Source of the DNA: DATAUD01 sp036268455 | Lineage (GTDB): Bacteria > Verrucomicrobiota > Verrucomicrobiia > Limisphaerales > Palsa-1400 | DNA: 64,000 nt | Direction: 5' to 3' | NCBI GenBank assembly: GCA_036268455.1 | Contig: DATAUD010000111.1 | Coordinates: 20,215 to 84,214, forward strand | Shown here: positions 1 through 8,823 of the stretch, piece after piece | Layout: every line of letters begins with the position of its first letter | Position numbering within the stretch: position 1 is the stretch's first letter | The notes under the pieces: model-generated | What the model was told of the DNA's origin: nothing | What the model saw: the letters and a program-made list of their open reading frames with translations, nothing else | The model's database searches: none | Program-made: the position numbers and the translations under genes

Positions 1-32
1 CGTGGGCTTTCGGATTAGTCGAGGGAACGCGC

Positions 33-470
33 TCAGGAGGGAATTCTTCTAAATCCCAAGCCCACCTGCAGAAAATGATCATCTTCGGTGATGATCGATG
101 CAATTCCCAGTTCGCGCATGATGGCCATTGTTGTTAAATCGGTAAAAGAAATATTAGGCTTATCCTGGTAACGCTTCCGCAAATCCAACGCGGCTTGGAA
201 TCGCTCCGCGTTGACTTTCTGAATTTGGACTCTCCCCCGTGCTGAATCCGACATCAGACCGTCCAAAAACTGTGTCGCCTCGCTGTAGCTTTCGCGGCGA
301 AATAGTAGGGTGATTAGTTCATCCAGAATATAATCGGTTGTGTGAATAGGCGTGCGATTTTCTAGCAAGGCTTCAAACAGTGCCTTGATCTCTGGGTGAT
401 GCGAATCCCGGCGATGACCGTAAGCTAGCCAGCCCCAAGTGTCCACAAAGATGGGCCGAGAAGGCTTCAC
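33..470 (-). CDS. PIN-domain toxin, VapC-like ribonuclease
   Basis: A 145-residue protein with the layout of a PIN nuclease. It begins with a beta strand carrying an acidic residue (IFVDTWGW), has mid-protein acidic positions in the TDYILDEL stretch, and ends with the SFTDLTTMAIMRELG and TEDDHF segments that normally complete the Mg-binding acidic pocket. PIN toxins of the VapC type cleave tRNA or rRNA when freed from their antitoxin. The start is GTG, overlapping the TGA of the upstream antitoxin gene by four bases (GTGA), which implies translational coupling. Antitoxin first, toxin second is the usual order for this class. The family call is strong; the RNA target cannot be read from the sequence. 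Confidence 0.85.
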   Translation of the reverse strand: MKPSRPIFVDTWGWLAYGHRRDSHHPEIKALFEALLENRTPIHTTDYILDELITLLFRRESYSEATQFLDGLMSDSARGRVQIQKVNAERFQAALDLRKRYQDKPNISFTDLTTMAIMRELGIASIITEDDHFLQVGLGFRRIPS

Positions 471-676
471 CGGGCTTCGAGTGGCCCGTAAAGTTCCTGC
501 TCGATCTCAGTGGCGGAAATCGGCGGCCCAGATAAGCCGCCGGCAACAGAGAGCAAAGATGAAACCTCCTCAACGTCTTGCCATCTCAAGAACGTGAGAT
601 AATCCATCACCTGTTTGAGCGCCGGCTCAGGCAAGCCTTCAAGTTTCTCGATGATCCTTTCTTTCAACGCATTCAT
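467..676 (-). CDS. VapB-like antitoxin, DUF2281-type
   Basis: A 69-residue protein starting MNALKERIIEKLEGLP. The N-terminal half (xxLPEPALKQVMDYLTFLRW) matches the short helical pattern of DUF2281-type antitoxins. The C-terminal half (GLSGPPISATEIEQELYG) is of the kind that wraps the cognate PIN toxin. A longer reading to an upstream ATG at 778 has an unlikely N-terminus rich in aromatic and basic residues. I therefore prefer the ATG at 676, with 688 as an alternative. The gene overlaps the toxin by four bases. The protein is expected to neutralise the toxin and repress its own promoter. Confidence 0.7.
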   Translation of the reverse strand: MNALKERIIEKLEGLPEPALKQVMDYLTFLRWQDVEEVSSLLSVAGGLSGPPISATEIEQELYGPLEAR

Positions 677-847
677 CGCTCCCAACATACCATGTTCTTT
701 TCCCAGGGAAAACCAGAAAATGCCCCGGGTGTAAGAAAAACGCACCGGAACCCGGCCCGCATGATATTTGACATGCATCCGTTTTTACCAGTTGCCGTCT
801 CGCTCTCTTAGTCTTAGCTTTACGTGGTTTCTGGGAAGGAATGTTTT

Positions 848-1792
848 ATGAATCAACTGGACCAATTAAAAAAATTTACCCGCGTTGTGGCGGATACCGG
901 CGATTTCGCCCTGATGAAGGAATACTCGCCGGAGGACGCCACCACCAATCCAACGCTGATACTCAAAGCCGCTCAAAAGGCCGAATATAAGTCGATCGTC
1001 GATGCGGTGATCCAGGACAGCAAAAAAATTTCGCTTTCGCCCGACGACACCATGCGCGCTCTGCTGGTGCGTTTCGGCCTCGAAATTCTAAAAATCGTAC
1101 CCGGGCGCGTTTCGACGGAAACAAGCGCGAAGCTTTCCTTTGATACTGAGGCGCTGGTCACGGAGGGGCGCGGATTCATCGAGCGTTACGCCAAGGCGGG
1201 CATTGGACGCGAACGGATCCTCATCAAACTGGCCACCACGTGGGAAGGCATCGAGGCGGCGCGCGTTTTGCAAAAAGAGGGGATCAACTGCAACATGACC
1301 CTTCTTTTTTCGATGGCCCAGGCCGTCGCCGCCGCGGAAGCCGGCGCAAAATTAATTTCTCCGTTCGTCGGCCGCATTCTCGATTGGTATAAAAAGGCGA
1401 ACAAAAAGGAATACACTCCCGCCGAAGATCCGGGCGTGCTGTCTGTGCGGGAAATTTACGCCTATTACAAAACGTTCGGCCATCCAACCGAAGTCATGGG
1501 AGCGAGTTTTCGAAGCAAGGGCGAAGTTCTTGAATTGGCCGGGTGCGATTTGCTGACGATCAGCCCCGAATTGCTCCACGAACTCAAAAATTCCTCCGAC
1601 CCCGTGCAACGCAAGCTTTCGCCCGAAACCAGCAAAGACTCGAAGTTGTCCCGCATCGCGGTCGATGAAAAGACCTTCCGCTGGATGATGAACGAAAACG
1701 CGATGGCCACCGAAAAATTGGCCGAAGGCGTCCGCACCTTCGCCGCCGACGCCGTCAAGCTTGAGGATTACATCGCAAAATCATCCGGGTGA
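848..1792 (+). CDS. tal: Transaldolase
   Basis: A 314-residue class I transaldolase of the TalB type. It moves a dihydroxyacetone unit between sedoheptulose 7-phosphate and glyceraldehyde 3-phosphate in the non-oxidative pentose phosphate pathway. The TalB-like N-terminus (VADTGDFALMKEYSPEDATTNP) carries Asp16. The Schiff-base lysine is Lys127 in RILIKLATTWEG, and a conserved Glu lies in RVSTETSAKLSFDTEA. The length is normal. An in-frame GTG at 824 would add eight residues, but the ATG at 848 has a clear ribosome binding site (GGAAGGA just upstream), so I use it. Transketolase, its partner, lies elsewhere in this window (33067-35136). Confidence 0.95.
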   Translation: MNQLDQLKKFTRVVADTGDFALMKEYSPEDATTNPTLILKAAQKAEYKSIVDAVIQDSKKISLSPDDTMRALLVRFGLEILKIVPGRVSTETSAKLSFDTEALVTEGRGFIERYAKAGIGRERILIKLATTWEGIEAARVLQKEGINCNMTLLFSMAQAVAAAEAGAKLISPFVGRILDWYKKANKKEYTPAEDPGVLSVREIYAYYKTFGHPTEVMGASFRSKGEVLELAGCDLLTISPELLHELKNSSDPVQRKLSPETSKDSKLSRIAVDEKTFRWMMNENAMATEKLAEGVRTFAADAVKLEDYIAKSSG

Positions 1793-1802
1793 CGCCGGTT
1801 GG

Positions 1803-4800
1803 TTAGGTCTTTATCAGTCCGGTAAGGGCGCCGACAAGAAGCGTGGTCAGGATCCAGCCGGCGATGAGATGGATCCAATAATAAAGGCGCAACAAACCGC
1901 CGCCGGTCAGCAAGACGTTTTTCCTCACGGTGATTAATATTGGCCCGCGATTCGCGTTGGGGCGCCAGTAATCGCCAACGCCCAACTTTACCAACGGCAC
2001 AAATGTTTCGAGGGAATACACGAATCCATTGAATCGCGGATAACTTTCTTCCAGCAGTTCGGTGTGCGGGATGAAAGCCTTGTCTGTGTCCGCCGGGGTG
2101 AAAAGGTTTCGGGGCTTGTAACCATTCCGGCGAAGATTGCCCGCGCTGCTGCGCGTCAACCACCAGGGACCGCCGTAGGAAAACGAAAAAATAAACCAGC
2201 CAGCCAGGATAAACCCCACAGTCGTCCAAAGCGCTGGGATTGGACGGTAGCCATAGTTGATGAAACGTCCAAAAACGTTATACCACCACCAGGATAGCGA
2301 AAACCGTTTCGTGAAGCGCGATTGATCCCGATTTTTGCGAATTAACACCGTTGTGGCTTCGTCCTCAAACCCGCTGGCGCGCAACACTGTGGCAAGTTCT
2401 TCGTAAGGTTGCGGCAAAAAATTGGTTTGTCCGTCGAGATGCAGCCAATCGACCCGGTAACTGGCGTTGGATAGTGTTAGATCGCTGAATCTGTCATACA
2501 CAAGCCCTTCGATATTAAGATTCTTTGCCTCCGGCCAACTTTCAGCGTCATCATCCAACGCTTCGATTTTCGCATCGCGAAGAGACAACGGAAAATCGCT
2601 CTCGAATGGGTGTCCCGCGGGTCCGGAGGGCAAATAGGAATGGCGGATTTGAAAGCGCCGGCCAACTTTCACTCCCTCAAAGCTTACTACACTGTGCGCT
2701 TGAATGAAATTAAGGAGAACGGAGCCGTCTATCTGCGCGCCGGCGGCGGAAAACGCAAAAGGCCGCGTCGCCGGATCTGGATCTATTCGGGAATTCGGAG
2801 CGCCTTGAATGCGGCCGCCATTAAACATTGCTCCGGCGCAATTTAAGTCGCCCCGGATCGTTGCATTGAAGAACAGCACGCTTCCTTCAAATGGGTATGG
2901 CCCGCCCAAAAATGTGTTGCCTCCAATCCTGGCTCCGTAAGCGTAGAGGGACGGCCAATCATTGTGGGCGGAAAATGCGCCGCCGGAGCAGTTCAGGTCT
3001 TGTCCGATCGTTGCGTTATCCAGAGCCACTTCTCCTTCCGAGGTGAATCCATTGCAAAGGTAAACACTGCCGTTGATGTTGGCGCGGGAAAGCAGCAACG
3101 CCACCGCATTGGAATTAAAAAATCTGCCTCCAATGCAATTCAGGTTTTGCTCAACCGTCGCATTTTGAAAATTCGCGCCTCCATCGACTTCGACATTGCC
3201 CGCCAGCGCGGCATAACCATCAATCTTTGCTCCGACGGCATCGAAGGCAAACGTGGGAGATACAAGATAATTCGTGTTATAAAACCGAAAGCGTGTTTCC
3301 GTCATACCGCCGGAGGAACAGATCAGATTTCCCCCGACGGTCGCGTTTTCGAGTGTCACCTGCCCCTCGGTCTCAAATCCGTCAAAATCAATATCTCCCT
3401 TGATATTTCCTCCATTGAGATTCAAGCCGATGCCCTCGGGATTGGCGATTTTGCCCTCGGAACATTGCAACCCGGCTATGTGCGCATAGGATAAGTCCAC
3501 TTCCCCTTGCGCGCTAAAGTTGGTGACGGAATCCCCGCGCATAAAGACAAATCCCTCGACATTGGCTTGTTGAAGGCTGATGGCGAAGGAGTTTGTGCCA
3601 CCCGCATGAAAATGCCCCCCATCGCAGACCAGCATGCCTCCGACGTCCGTCGCAAAAAGGGAAACCTGCCCCTGGGCGTCAAAGCCGTCGGTGAAATATA
3701 CGCTCCCGCTCAGGTGCGCGCTGCCGAGAGACAACGCAATCAAGTTGGAATTAACAAATTTGCCGCCAGTGCAATTGAAGTTTTGTCCAATCGTTGCGTT
3801 TTGGAACATAACTCCTCCGTCAACTTCCAAGCCGTCGCCGAGCGAAACGTAACCGTCAATCTTTGCCCCGCTGGCGTCAAAGGCAGACATCGGATACGTC
3901 GCCGTCGCATTGGTGCTGTAGAACCGAAAGCGCGTTCCCGCTGTTCCGGCGGAGGAACAGACCAGATTCCCGCCGATGCCGGCGTTCTGGAACGCAGTTT
4001 GTCCCTCTATTCGAAATCCGCCAACGAGGGAGACGTCTCCCTTGACGTTTCCTCCATCGAGATTCAACGCGACGTCGGATGGGTTGCTGATTTCTCCTCC
4101 ACCGCATAACAACCCCCCTATGTGAGAGTAGCCCAAATCGACCTGGCCCCGCGCGCTGAAGTCCGCGACAGAATCGCCCCGCATGGAGACAAATCCCCCG
4201 ATATCGGCTTCTTGCATTTCAATGGCGTAATGCATTGCATTATCGGCGTCAAAATAGCCTCCGTCACAGTCCAACTCGCCGCCGATCTGCGTCTCAAGCA
4301 GATTCACTTCTCCCTGCGCATCGAATCCATCCGTCAAATAGACATCCTCGCCGACATGCGCGCTGGACACGGACAGCGCGATGGAGTTGGAATTGACAAA
4401 TTTGCCGCCGGCGCAATTGAAGTTTTGTCCAATCGCCGCATTTTGAAACGTTGCCCCTCCGTTAACCTCGACGTTCCCGGCCAGGGCGGCATACCCATCA
4501 ATCTTCGCTCCGCGGGCATCGAAAGCCATTGTTGGATAGCTTGTAATCGGATTGGTGTTGTAACACTCAAAGTGTGTCTCATCCGCTCCGTCAGAGGAAC
4601 AGTCCAGGCTTCCTCCAATGGCCGCGTTTTGGATGAGGACTTGGCCTTTTACCCGGACTCCGTTGCGCAAAAAAACATCCCCCTTGAAGGTTCCTCCATT
4701 GAGACTCAAGGCGATGCCGATGGGATTCACGATTTCCGCCCTGGAACATTCCACCCCGCCCGCATGAACATAGGACAAATCGACTTCCCCGCGCGCGCTA

Positions 4801-5648
4801 AAATTTGAAACAGAATCGCCACGCATAAACACAAACCCATCTATGGTGGATTGCTGAAGGTCGATGGCGTAATGGTTTGTGGAATCATCGAAAAAGTGAC
4901 CCCCGTCGCAGTTCACCACTCCGCCGATCTGAGTTTCAAAAAGATTCACTTCTCCCCGCGCCAAAAATCCATCAGTTAAAGAAACAGGGCCTTTGACGTT
5001 CGCGTTTTCCATGTCAAACACAACCACATTGGAACCCGTAAAATGTCCGTTCCAGCAGTTCACACGGCCTCCTATATTGGCAAGGGAAAGGTCCACTTGC
5101 CCCGTCGCCATAAAGCCGTTGGCAAGATCGATATCCCCTTCTGTTTTCAATCCCTCCGCCGAGAGATTTGTGATTAAACAATGATCCAAACCCAGGTAGC
5201 GCACGGAACCGCCTGTCAAATTTATGTCTCCCGTGAAGGCGCAGTTTGTGGCGTAAATCGGAAACGACACCGTTGCCGCCCCAAGCAACAAATCGCCCTC
5301 AACCCGAACGCCTCCAAAATCGATCCCTCGAAAAGTGACAAACGGGGCCGCTTTTGCATCCGTGCAAAGCCACGCGAGCCTGTCAGCCCGGATCACCCCG
5401 TTCGATGGCCAGCCCTGTGAGTTTGTTAAAATGTCCCTCTTGTCGGACTGTAAATAATAAAAATTCGTGCCGTTCCCCGTGGCCCAGAAAATCCGCTCCT
5501 CGGCATACGAGAGTTCTTTGAAGCGCTCCCGGGCCAATCTAACCAGGCTGTCGCCGGATGACGGGTCAGGAGCGGCGCTGGCAATGAATTTTGCCATAAA
5601 CACCACGCTCCAAAGAGCTATCAGTCCTTTTTGCGTTCGGACGCGCAT
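1803..5648 (-). CDS. Giant repeat-built membrane-anchored protein (beta-helix type)
   Basis: A 1281-residue protein with a possible N-terminal signal or anchor segment (about residues 8-26). About 1000 residues follow that are made of short strands with the recurring pattern GA/ATIGGxLxCxGGxF and GxVxLxxGFxAxGEV. This spacing suggests a stacked beta-helix like pentapeptide-type or bactofilin-like folds. At a larger scale it holds superrepeats of about 212-214 residues, marked by GAKIDGY. The last 200 residues carry two or three hydrophobic segments (ALWTTVGFILAGWFIFSF and LIAGWILTTLLVGALTGL) that should anchor it in a membrane. The architecture recalls proteins often annotated as membrane-associated oxidoreductase, but I see no catalytic or cofactor motif. 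The function is unknown; a structural or surface role is likely. Confidence 0.75.
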   Translation of the reverse strand: MRVRTQKGLIALWSVVFMAKFIASAAPDPSSGDSLVRLARERFKELSYAEERIFWATGNGTNFYYLQSDKRDILTNSQGWPSNGVIRADRLAWLCTDAKAAPFVTFRGIDFGGVRVEGDLLLGAATVSFPIYATNCAFTGDINLTGGSVRYLGLDHCLITNLSAEGLKTEGDIDLANGFMATGQVDLSLANIGGRVNCWNGHFTGSNVVVFDMENANVKGPVSLTDGFLARGEVNLFETQIGGVVNCDGGHFFDDSTNHYAIDLQQSTIDGFVFMRGDSVSNFSARGEVDLSYVHAGGVECSRAEIVNPIGIALSLNGGTFKGDVFLRNGVRVKGQVLIQNAAIGGSLDCSSDGADETHFECYNTNPITSYPTMAFDARGAKIDGYAALAGNVEVNGGATFQNAAIGQNFNCAGGKFVNSNSIALSVSSAHVGEDVYLTDGFDAQGEVNLLETQIGGELDCDGGYFDADNAMHYAIEMQEADIGGFVSMRGDSVADFSARGQVDLGYSHIGGLLCGGGEISNPSDVALNLDGGNVKGDVSLVGGFRIEGQTAFQNAGIGGNLVCSSAGTAGTRFRFYSTNATATYPMSAFDASGAKIDGYVSLGDGLEVDGGVMFQNATIGQNFNCTGGKFVNSNLIALSLGSAHLSGSVYFTDGFDAQGQVSLFATDVGGMLVCDGGHFHAGGTNSFAISLQQANVEGFVFMRGDSVTNFSAQGEVDLSYAHIAGLQCSEGKIANPEGIGLNLNGGNIKGDIDFDGFETEGQVTLENATVGGNLICSSGGMTETRFRFYNTNYLVSPTFAFDAVGAKIDGYAALAGNVEVDGGANFQNATVEQNLNCIGGRFFNSNAVALLLSRANINGSVYLCNGFTSEGEVALDNATIGQDLNCSGGAFSAHNDWPSLYAYGARIGGNTFLGGPYPFEGSVLFFNATIRGDLNCAGAMFNGGRIQGAPNSRIDPDPATRPFAFSAAGAQIDGSVLLNFIQAHSVVSFEGVKVGRRFQIRHSYLPSGPAGHPFESDFPLSLRDAKIEALDDDAESWPEAKNLNIEGLVYDRFSDLTLSNASYRVDWLHLDGQTNFLPQPYEELATVLRASGFEDEATTVLIRKNRDQSRFTKRFSLSWWWYNVFGRFINYGYRPIPALWTTVGFILAGWFIFSFSYGGPWWLTRSSAGNLRRNGYKPRNLFTPADTDKAFIPHTELLEESYPRFNGFVYSLETFVPLVKLGVGDYWRPNANRGPILITVRKNVLLTGGGLLRLYYWIHLIAGWILTTLLVGALTGLIKT
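3040..5160 (-). repeat. Coding superrepeats of about 640 bp
   Basis: Within the giant membrane protein, the motif starting at DxxGAKIDGY recurs with its first codon at 4520, 3878 and 3242. The spacings are 642 and 636 bases (214 and 212 residues). A less complete copy precedes the first. Each unit carries the same ordered sub-blocks: a GQNFNCxGGKF block, a YLTDGFDAQG block, a FVxMRGDSV block, a GGxVKGDV block and an RFxxYNTN block. The copies have diverged, so the duplication is old. Outer boundaries are approximate. Confidence 0.8.
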
Positions 5649-5683
5649 GACTTGGTTTATCGGAGCAAGTCTTTTTGTAAAGG

Positions 5684-6481
5684 CTATGCTCCCTGTTTCG
5701 AATCTTTCGTCCGCCGAAAAACCTTATGAATCGCCGCTTGATCCACGCACTTGATCACGAGTTCATCGATGTTCACATGCTCGGGGCGTGACGCGACCCA
5801 CACAAGCGTTTCCGCCACATCCTCCGCCACCAAGGGATTCACCCCTTCATAAACCCGGTCCGCCCGCGTCGTATCGCCCTTGAAACGGACCGCCGAAAAC
5901 TCCGTCCACGCCATTCCGGGATCGATGGAACTAATCCGGATGCCTGTGCCATTGAGTTCCAGCCTGAGCACCTGCGTAATCTTCAATTCTCCCGCCTTCG
6001 CCGCGCAATAATCCGCCCCGCCCTCATAGGCATACCGGCCCGCGACCGAACCGATATTCAGAATCGAACTCCCCGCGTCCTTCGGCATCAGCGGTAGCAC
6101 CGCCCGCGTCACGCGCAAGACGCCCAGGACATTGGTTTGCAGCGTCGCCTCCCAATCTTCATCCCGCCCGTTGGCGACCGATTGCAGTCCGTGCGCGCCT
6201 CCGGCATTATTGACAAGGACGTGGACCGCGCTGGCTTTTGTTCGCGCCCATTTGACAAACTCCTCCACATTGGGAGTTTTGGTGACATCCATCGAATGAA
6301 AGTGCGCCTCCGGAGCGCCAGCCTTGCGGGCCTCGGCCGCGCAAGCTTCGAGCCGGTCAACCCGCCGCGCCCCCAGGAGCAGATTGCATCCTTGGGCGGC
6401 AAAAGCCAGGGCCGAAGCCGCCCCAAACCCACTGGAAGCCCCTGTAATCAACACCCATTTGCCAGCAAGCGAAAAAGCCAT
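5684..6481 (-). CDS. Short-chain dehydrogenase, YdfG-like
   Basis: A 265-residue classical SDR. The Rossmann motif TGASSGFG lies near residue 13, NNAG follows in the middle, and the catalytic Ser (NIGSVAGR) and Tyr-Lys (YCAAK) are present. The stretch IDPGMAWTEFSAVRFKGD closely follows the YdfG family. YdfG is an NADP-dependent 3-hydroxy acid/serine dehydrogenase that also reduces malonic semialdehyde and acts on several small hydroxy acids. The HVNIDELVI segment near the end also fits. The gene stands alone on its strand. The class is secure; the substrate is inferred from the family. Confidence 0.88.
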   Translation of the reverse strand: MAFSLAGKWVLITGASSGFGAASALAFAAQGCNLLLGARRVDRLEACAAEARKAGAPEAHFHSMDVTKTPNVEEFVKWARTKASAVHVLVNNAGGAHGLQSVANGRDEDWEATLQTNVLGVLRVTRAVLPLMPKDAGSSILNIGSVAGRYAYEGGADYCAAKAGELKITQVLRLELNGTGIRISSIDPGMAWTEFSAVRFKGDTTRADRVYEGVNPLVAEDVAETLVWVASRPEHVNIDELVIKCVDQAAIHKVFRRTKDSKQGA

Positions 6482-6578
6482 GCGCCAGCGTTACACTAAA
6501 GAGAGGAGGTTTTCAAATCTTGAAAAGTTGGGATATTTCGGGAATTTTCTGGTATTATGCTTTTATCTTTATCTTTAA

Positions 6579-7199
6579 ATGACCTCGGAAATGGAATCGG
6601 AACTGATCGCCCGTTGCCGGCAAGGGGATGCCGAGGCTTGGGACCTTCTTTTTGATTCCCATTACGCCGCGGCGGGACGGTTCGTCTTCCAGTTGTCGCC
6701 CGCTTTTTCCGGCGAGGACGTCGAAGAAATTTGTCAGGAGGCGTTTCTCGCTGTCATTAAGAATATCCATTCATTCAGCGGCGCGAGCCGCCTTCAAACG
6801 TGGATTTTTCGCATCGCCGCCAACAAGGCGCGCGACTATCGCGAACGCAATCAGGCCGCCAAACGCGGCGGCGGCCAGACGATCATCCCGCTGCAACCGG
6901 GAAACTCCGATGACAGCGCGCCTTTGCAAATCTCCAGTCCGCTCCCCGCGCCGGACGCGATATTGCTGCGGGCCGAATGCGCCGCGCAGTTGGGCCTCGC
7001 CCTCGACCAACTGGACGCGCCCTGCCGCGAGGTGATTGACCTTCGTTATTTTGCGGATTTGAGTTATGATGAGATAGCCGCAGAACTTCAATTGAACCCA
7101 AAGACCGTCAGTTCCCGCTTGAGCAAGTGCATGGATCGCCTGGAGAAGATCGCGTTGGAAGTCTTTCTCGGGAAGAAACCAGAAACTTTTTCCGTCTAA
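6579..7199 (+). CDS. RNA polymerase sigma factor, ECF family
   Basis: A 206-residue ECF-type sigma factor. Region 2 covers about residues 8-75, with EDVEEICQEAFLAVIKNIHSF and RLQTWIFRIAANKARDYRE for core binding and -10 recognition. Region 4 covers about residues 135-190, with LDQLDAPCREVIDLRYFADLSYDEIAAEL as the helix-turn-helix for -35 recognition. A second in-frame ATG 12 bases downstream is also possible. The stop codon overlaps the ATG of the next gene (TAATG), so the two are translationally coupled. In ECF systems such a partner is usually the anti-sigma factor. The stimulus is unknown. Confidence 0.92.
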   Translation: MTSEMESELIARCRQGDAEAWDLLFDSHYAAAGRFVFQLSPAFSGEDVEEICQEAFLAVIKNIHSFSGASRLQTWIFRIAANKARDYRERNQAAKRGGGQTIIPLQPGNSDDSAPLQISSPLPAPDAILLRAECAAQLGLALDQLDAPCREVIDLRYFADLSYDEIAAELQLNPKTVSSRLSKCMDRLEKIALEVFLGKKPETFSV

Positions 7200-7996
7200 T
7201 GGTTATGCCCTCGCCGGAGCCAAATAAAGAAATGGACAAGCTGCTGAGAGCGTACGCTAAAAAGCGACGCCAGCAGACGCCGCCTGAACTCCATCCGGCA
7301 TCTCGAAAAATGTTGCAACAGACTGTGCGGCAAACATTTCAAAGCCCGCCCCAGACCCGCGCCACAGGCCTTGCCTGGCCTTGGTTCAGGGTGGTTTTGG
7401 GAGGCGGGATCGCTTTGATTTTAGTCATTGTTTTAGCCGTCCGGAGGCCGCGCGGCGTCGTTCACCACGCGCCGAGTGCCGCTTCCGCGCCAGCCCCCTC
7501 CGCTCTCTTGAAATATTCCGCGCCAAGGGGTTCTTCGAGGAATGCGGCCCAGCAATTTGTGCAAGTCAACAGCCAGGCAATGAACGGAAATGAGCCCGCG
7601 CGGGAACCGATTGTATTGGTGACGTTCCAAATGGAACGCGAGGGAGGGAGCGTCTTTGTTGTCGATGGCGACGGGTCCGTTTACAGGGGGAAGGTTTTGA
7701 AACTCCCACTGTTCGGTAAACCCGGCGCGGTCACGAATTATTCATTTGAAGTCAGCGGCGTGAACAATGCCTTGCGCACGAATGTGGTTTTCACCGGCAA
7801 CGTGCTTGAAATCCCGCCCGCCTCTCCTCAATCCACAGTGGCTTTTGGCGGAGGCGCGACAACGGCGGTTGCGGCAGGTTCGCTCAAGCTGAATAGGCAA
7901 AACCCCAATCAATTCCAGCAGTTCCCGCGCATTATGGGTAAGGTCAAAGTCGGCGGCAGCGAATACAATATCGAGGCGCAGCCGCCGGGGCAATAA
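7199..7996 (+). CDS. Membrane protein coupled to ECF sigma, putative anti-sigma factor
   Basis: A 265-residue protein with a basic N-terminal cytoplasmic part (about 65 residues), one transmembrane helix (about residues 68-88, WFRVVLGGGIALILVIVLAV) and an outer domain of about 170 residues. The outer domain has hydrophilic linkers and a beta-rich C-terminal half. I prefer the ATG at 7199 because it overlaps the sigma stop codon. Position and topology fit an anti-sigma factor. However, I do not see the HxxxCxxC zinc motif of ZAS-type anti-sigmas, so it would belong to a different class or be a co-regulated effector. Function is inferred from context only. Confidence 0.6.
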   Translation: MVMPSPEPNKEMDKLLRAYAKKRRQQTPPELHPASRKMLQQTVRQTFQSPPQTRATGLAWPWFRVVLGGGIALILVIVLAVRRPRGVVHHAPSAASAPAPSALLKYSAPRGSSRNAAQQFVQVNSQAMNGNEPAREPIVLVTFQMEREGGSVFVVDGDGSVYRGKVLKLPLFGKPGAVTNYSFEVSGVNNALRTNVVFTGNVLEIPPASPQSTVAFGGGATTAVAAGSLKLNRQNPNQFQQFPRIMGKVKVGGSEYNIEAQPPGQ

Positions 7997-8006
7997 TCAG
8001 CAAAAT

Positions 8007-8720
8007 TTGGTTGCAGGCCGGGCGGTTTTGGTTTCAAAGTACCTGAGCGTGGCGAGAAAAACTTCCAGGTTGCGCCGGTTCCGGCACGAATTGACGTTGG
8101 TCGAGCAGGGTGTCAGCCGCATTGCGGGTGTTGACGAGGCGGGACGCGGCCCGCTGGCGGGTCCTGTGTTCGCAGCGGCGGTCATTTTTCCCGTCGAATG
8201 GATTCTCGGCGGTTTTCCAAAATCGCTTCGAGAGGTCAATGACTCAAAACAATTGACGCCTGAGACGCGCGAAGTGTTGTTCAACGAATTGGTTTCCCGC
8301 CCAGAGGTTTGTTACGCGATTACCGAGGTCGATTGCCAAATGATCGACCAAATCAATATTTTGCGCGCGAGTCACCGAGCGATGAACCTGGCGCTGGCGC
8401 AATTGCGGCCCGCGCCGGAGCACGTCATTGTGGATGGCTTGCGAGTGAAATCGATGCAGTTTCCGCAGACGCCGATTGTTGCGGGAGACGCGGCTAGTTT
8501 TTCCATTGGCGCCGCCAGCATCCTCGCCAAGGTCAGCCGCGATCGTTTGATGGTTCAATTGGACCAGACTTATCCCGGTTACGGATTTGCGCAGCACAAG
8601 GGCTACGGGACGCCGGAGCATTTGGCGGCGATCAAGGCGCTGGGGGCGTGTCCGATCCACCGGCAAAGTTTTTCCCCGTTCCTGCCGACCCAGCCGCAAC
8701 TGTTCGCGGAATCTGCGTAA
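8007..8720 (+). CDS. rnhB: Ribonuclease HII
   Basis: A 237-residue RNase HII, which removes ribonucleotides misincorporated in DNA and the RNA strand of RNA-DNA hybrids. It shows GVDEAGRGPLAGPV with the first two catalytic acidic residues, NDSKQLTPETRE, VIVDGLRV with the third Asp, and the C-terminal HKGYGTPEHLAAI signature. The listed start is TTG. A GTG at 8049 would shorten it by 14 residues and also fits the family, whose conserved part only begins near residue 37. The gene lies ten bases after the putative anti-sigma gene. Confidence 0.95.
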   Translation: MVAGRAVLVSKYLSVARKTSRLRRFRHELTLVEQGVSRIAGVDEAGRGPLAGPVFAAAVIFPVEWILGGFPKSLREVNDSKQLTPETREVLFNELVSRPEVCYAITEVDCQMIDQINILRASHRAMNLALAQLRPAPEHVIVDGLRVKSMQFPQTPIVAGDAASFSIGAASILAKVSRDRLMVQLDQTYPGYGFAQHKGYGTPEHLAAIKALGACPIHRQSFSPFLPTQPQLFAESA

Positions 8721-8823
8721 AGGGTTGTGAGATAACAGACATATCGGCATGGGAGCACCCAACGGTTTTTGGTTGCATAACTGCCACGATTAGGCTTACT
8801 GTCTCACAGTCACCGTTACCGTT

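Noticed and set aside
8790..8812. ACTGT...ACAGT inverted repeat upstream of the GH42 gene
   Set aside because: Arms of only five bases with a 3-base gap and no context; expected by chance in 64 kb.
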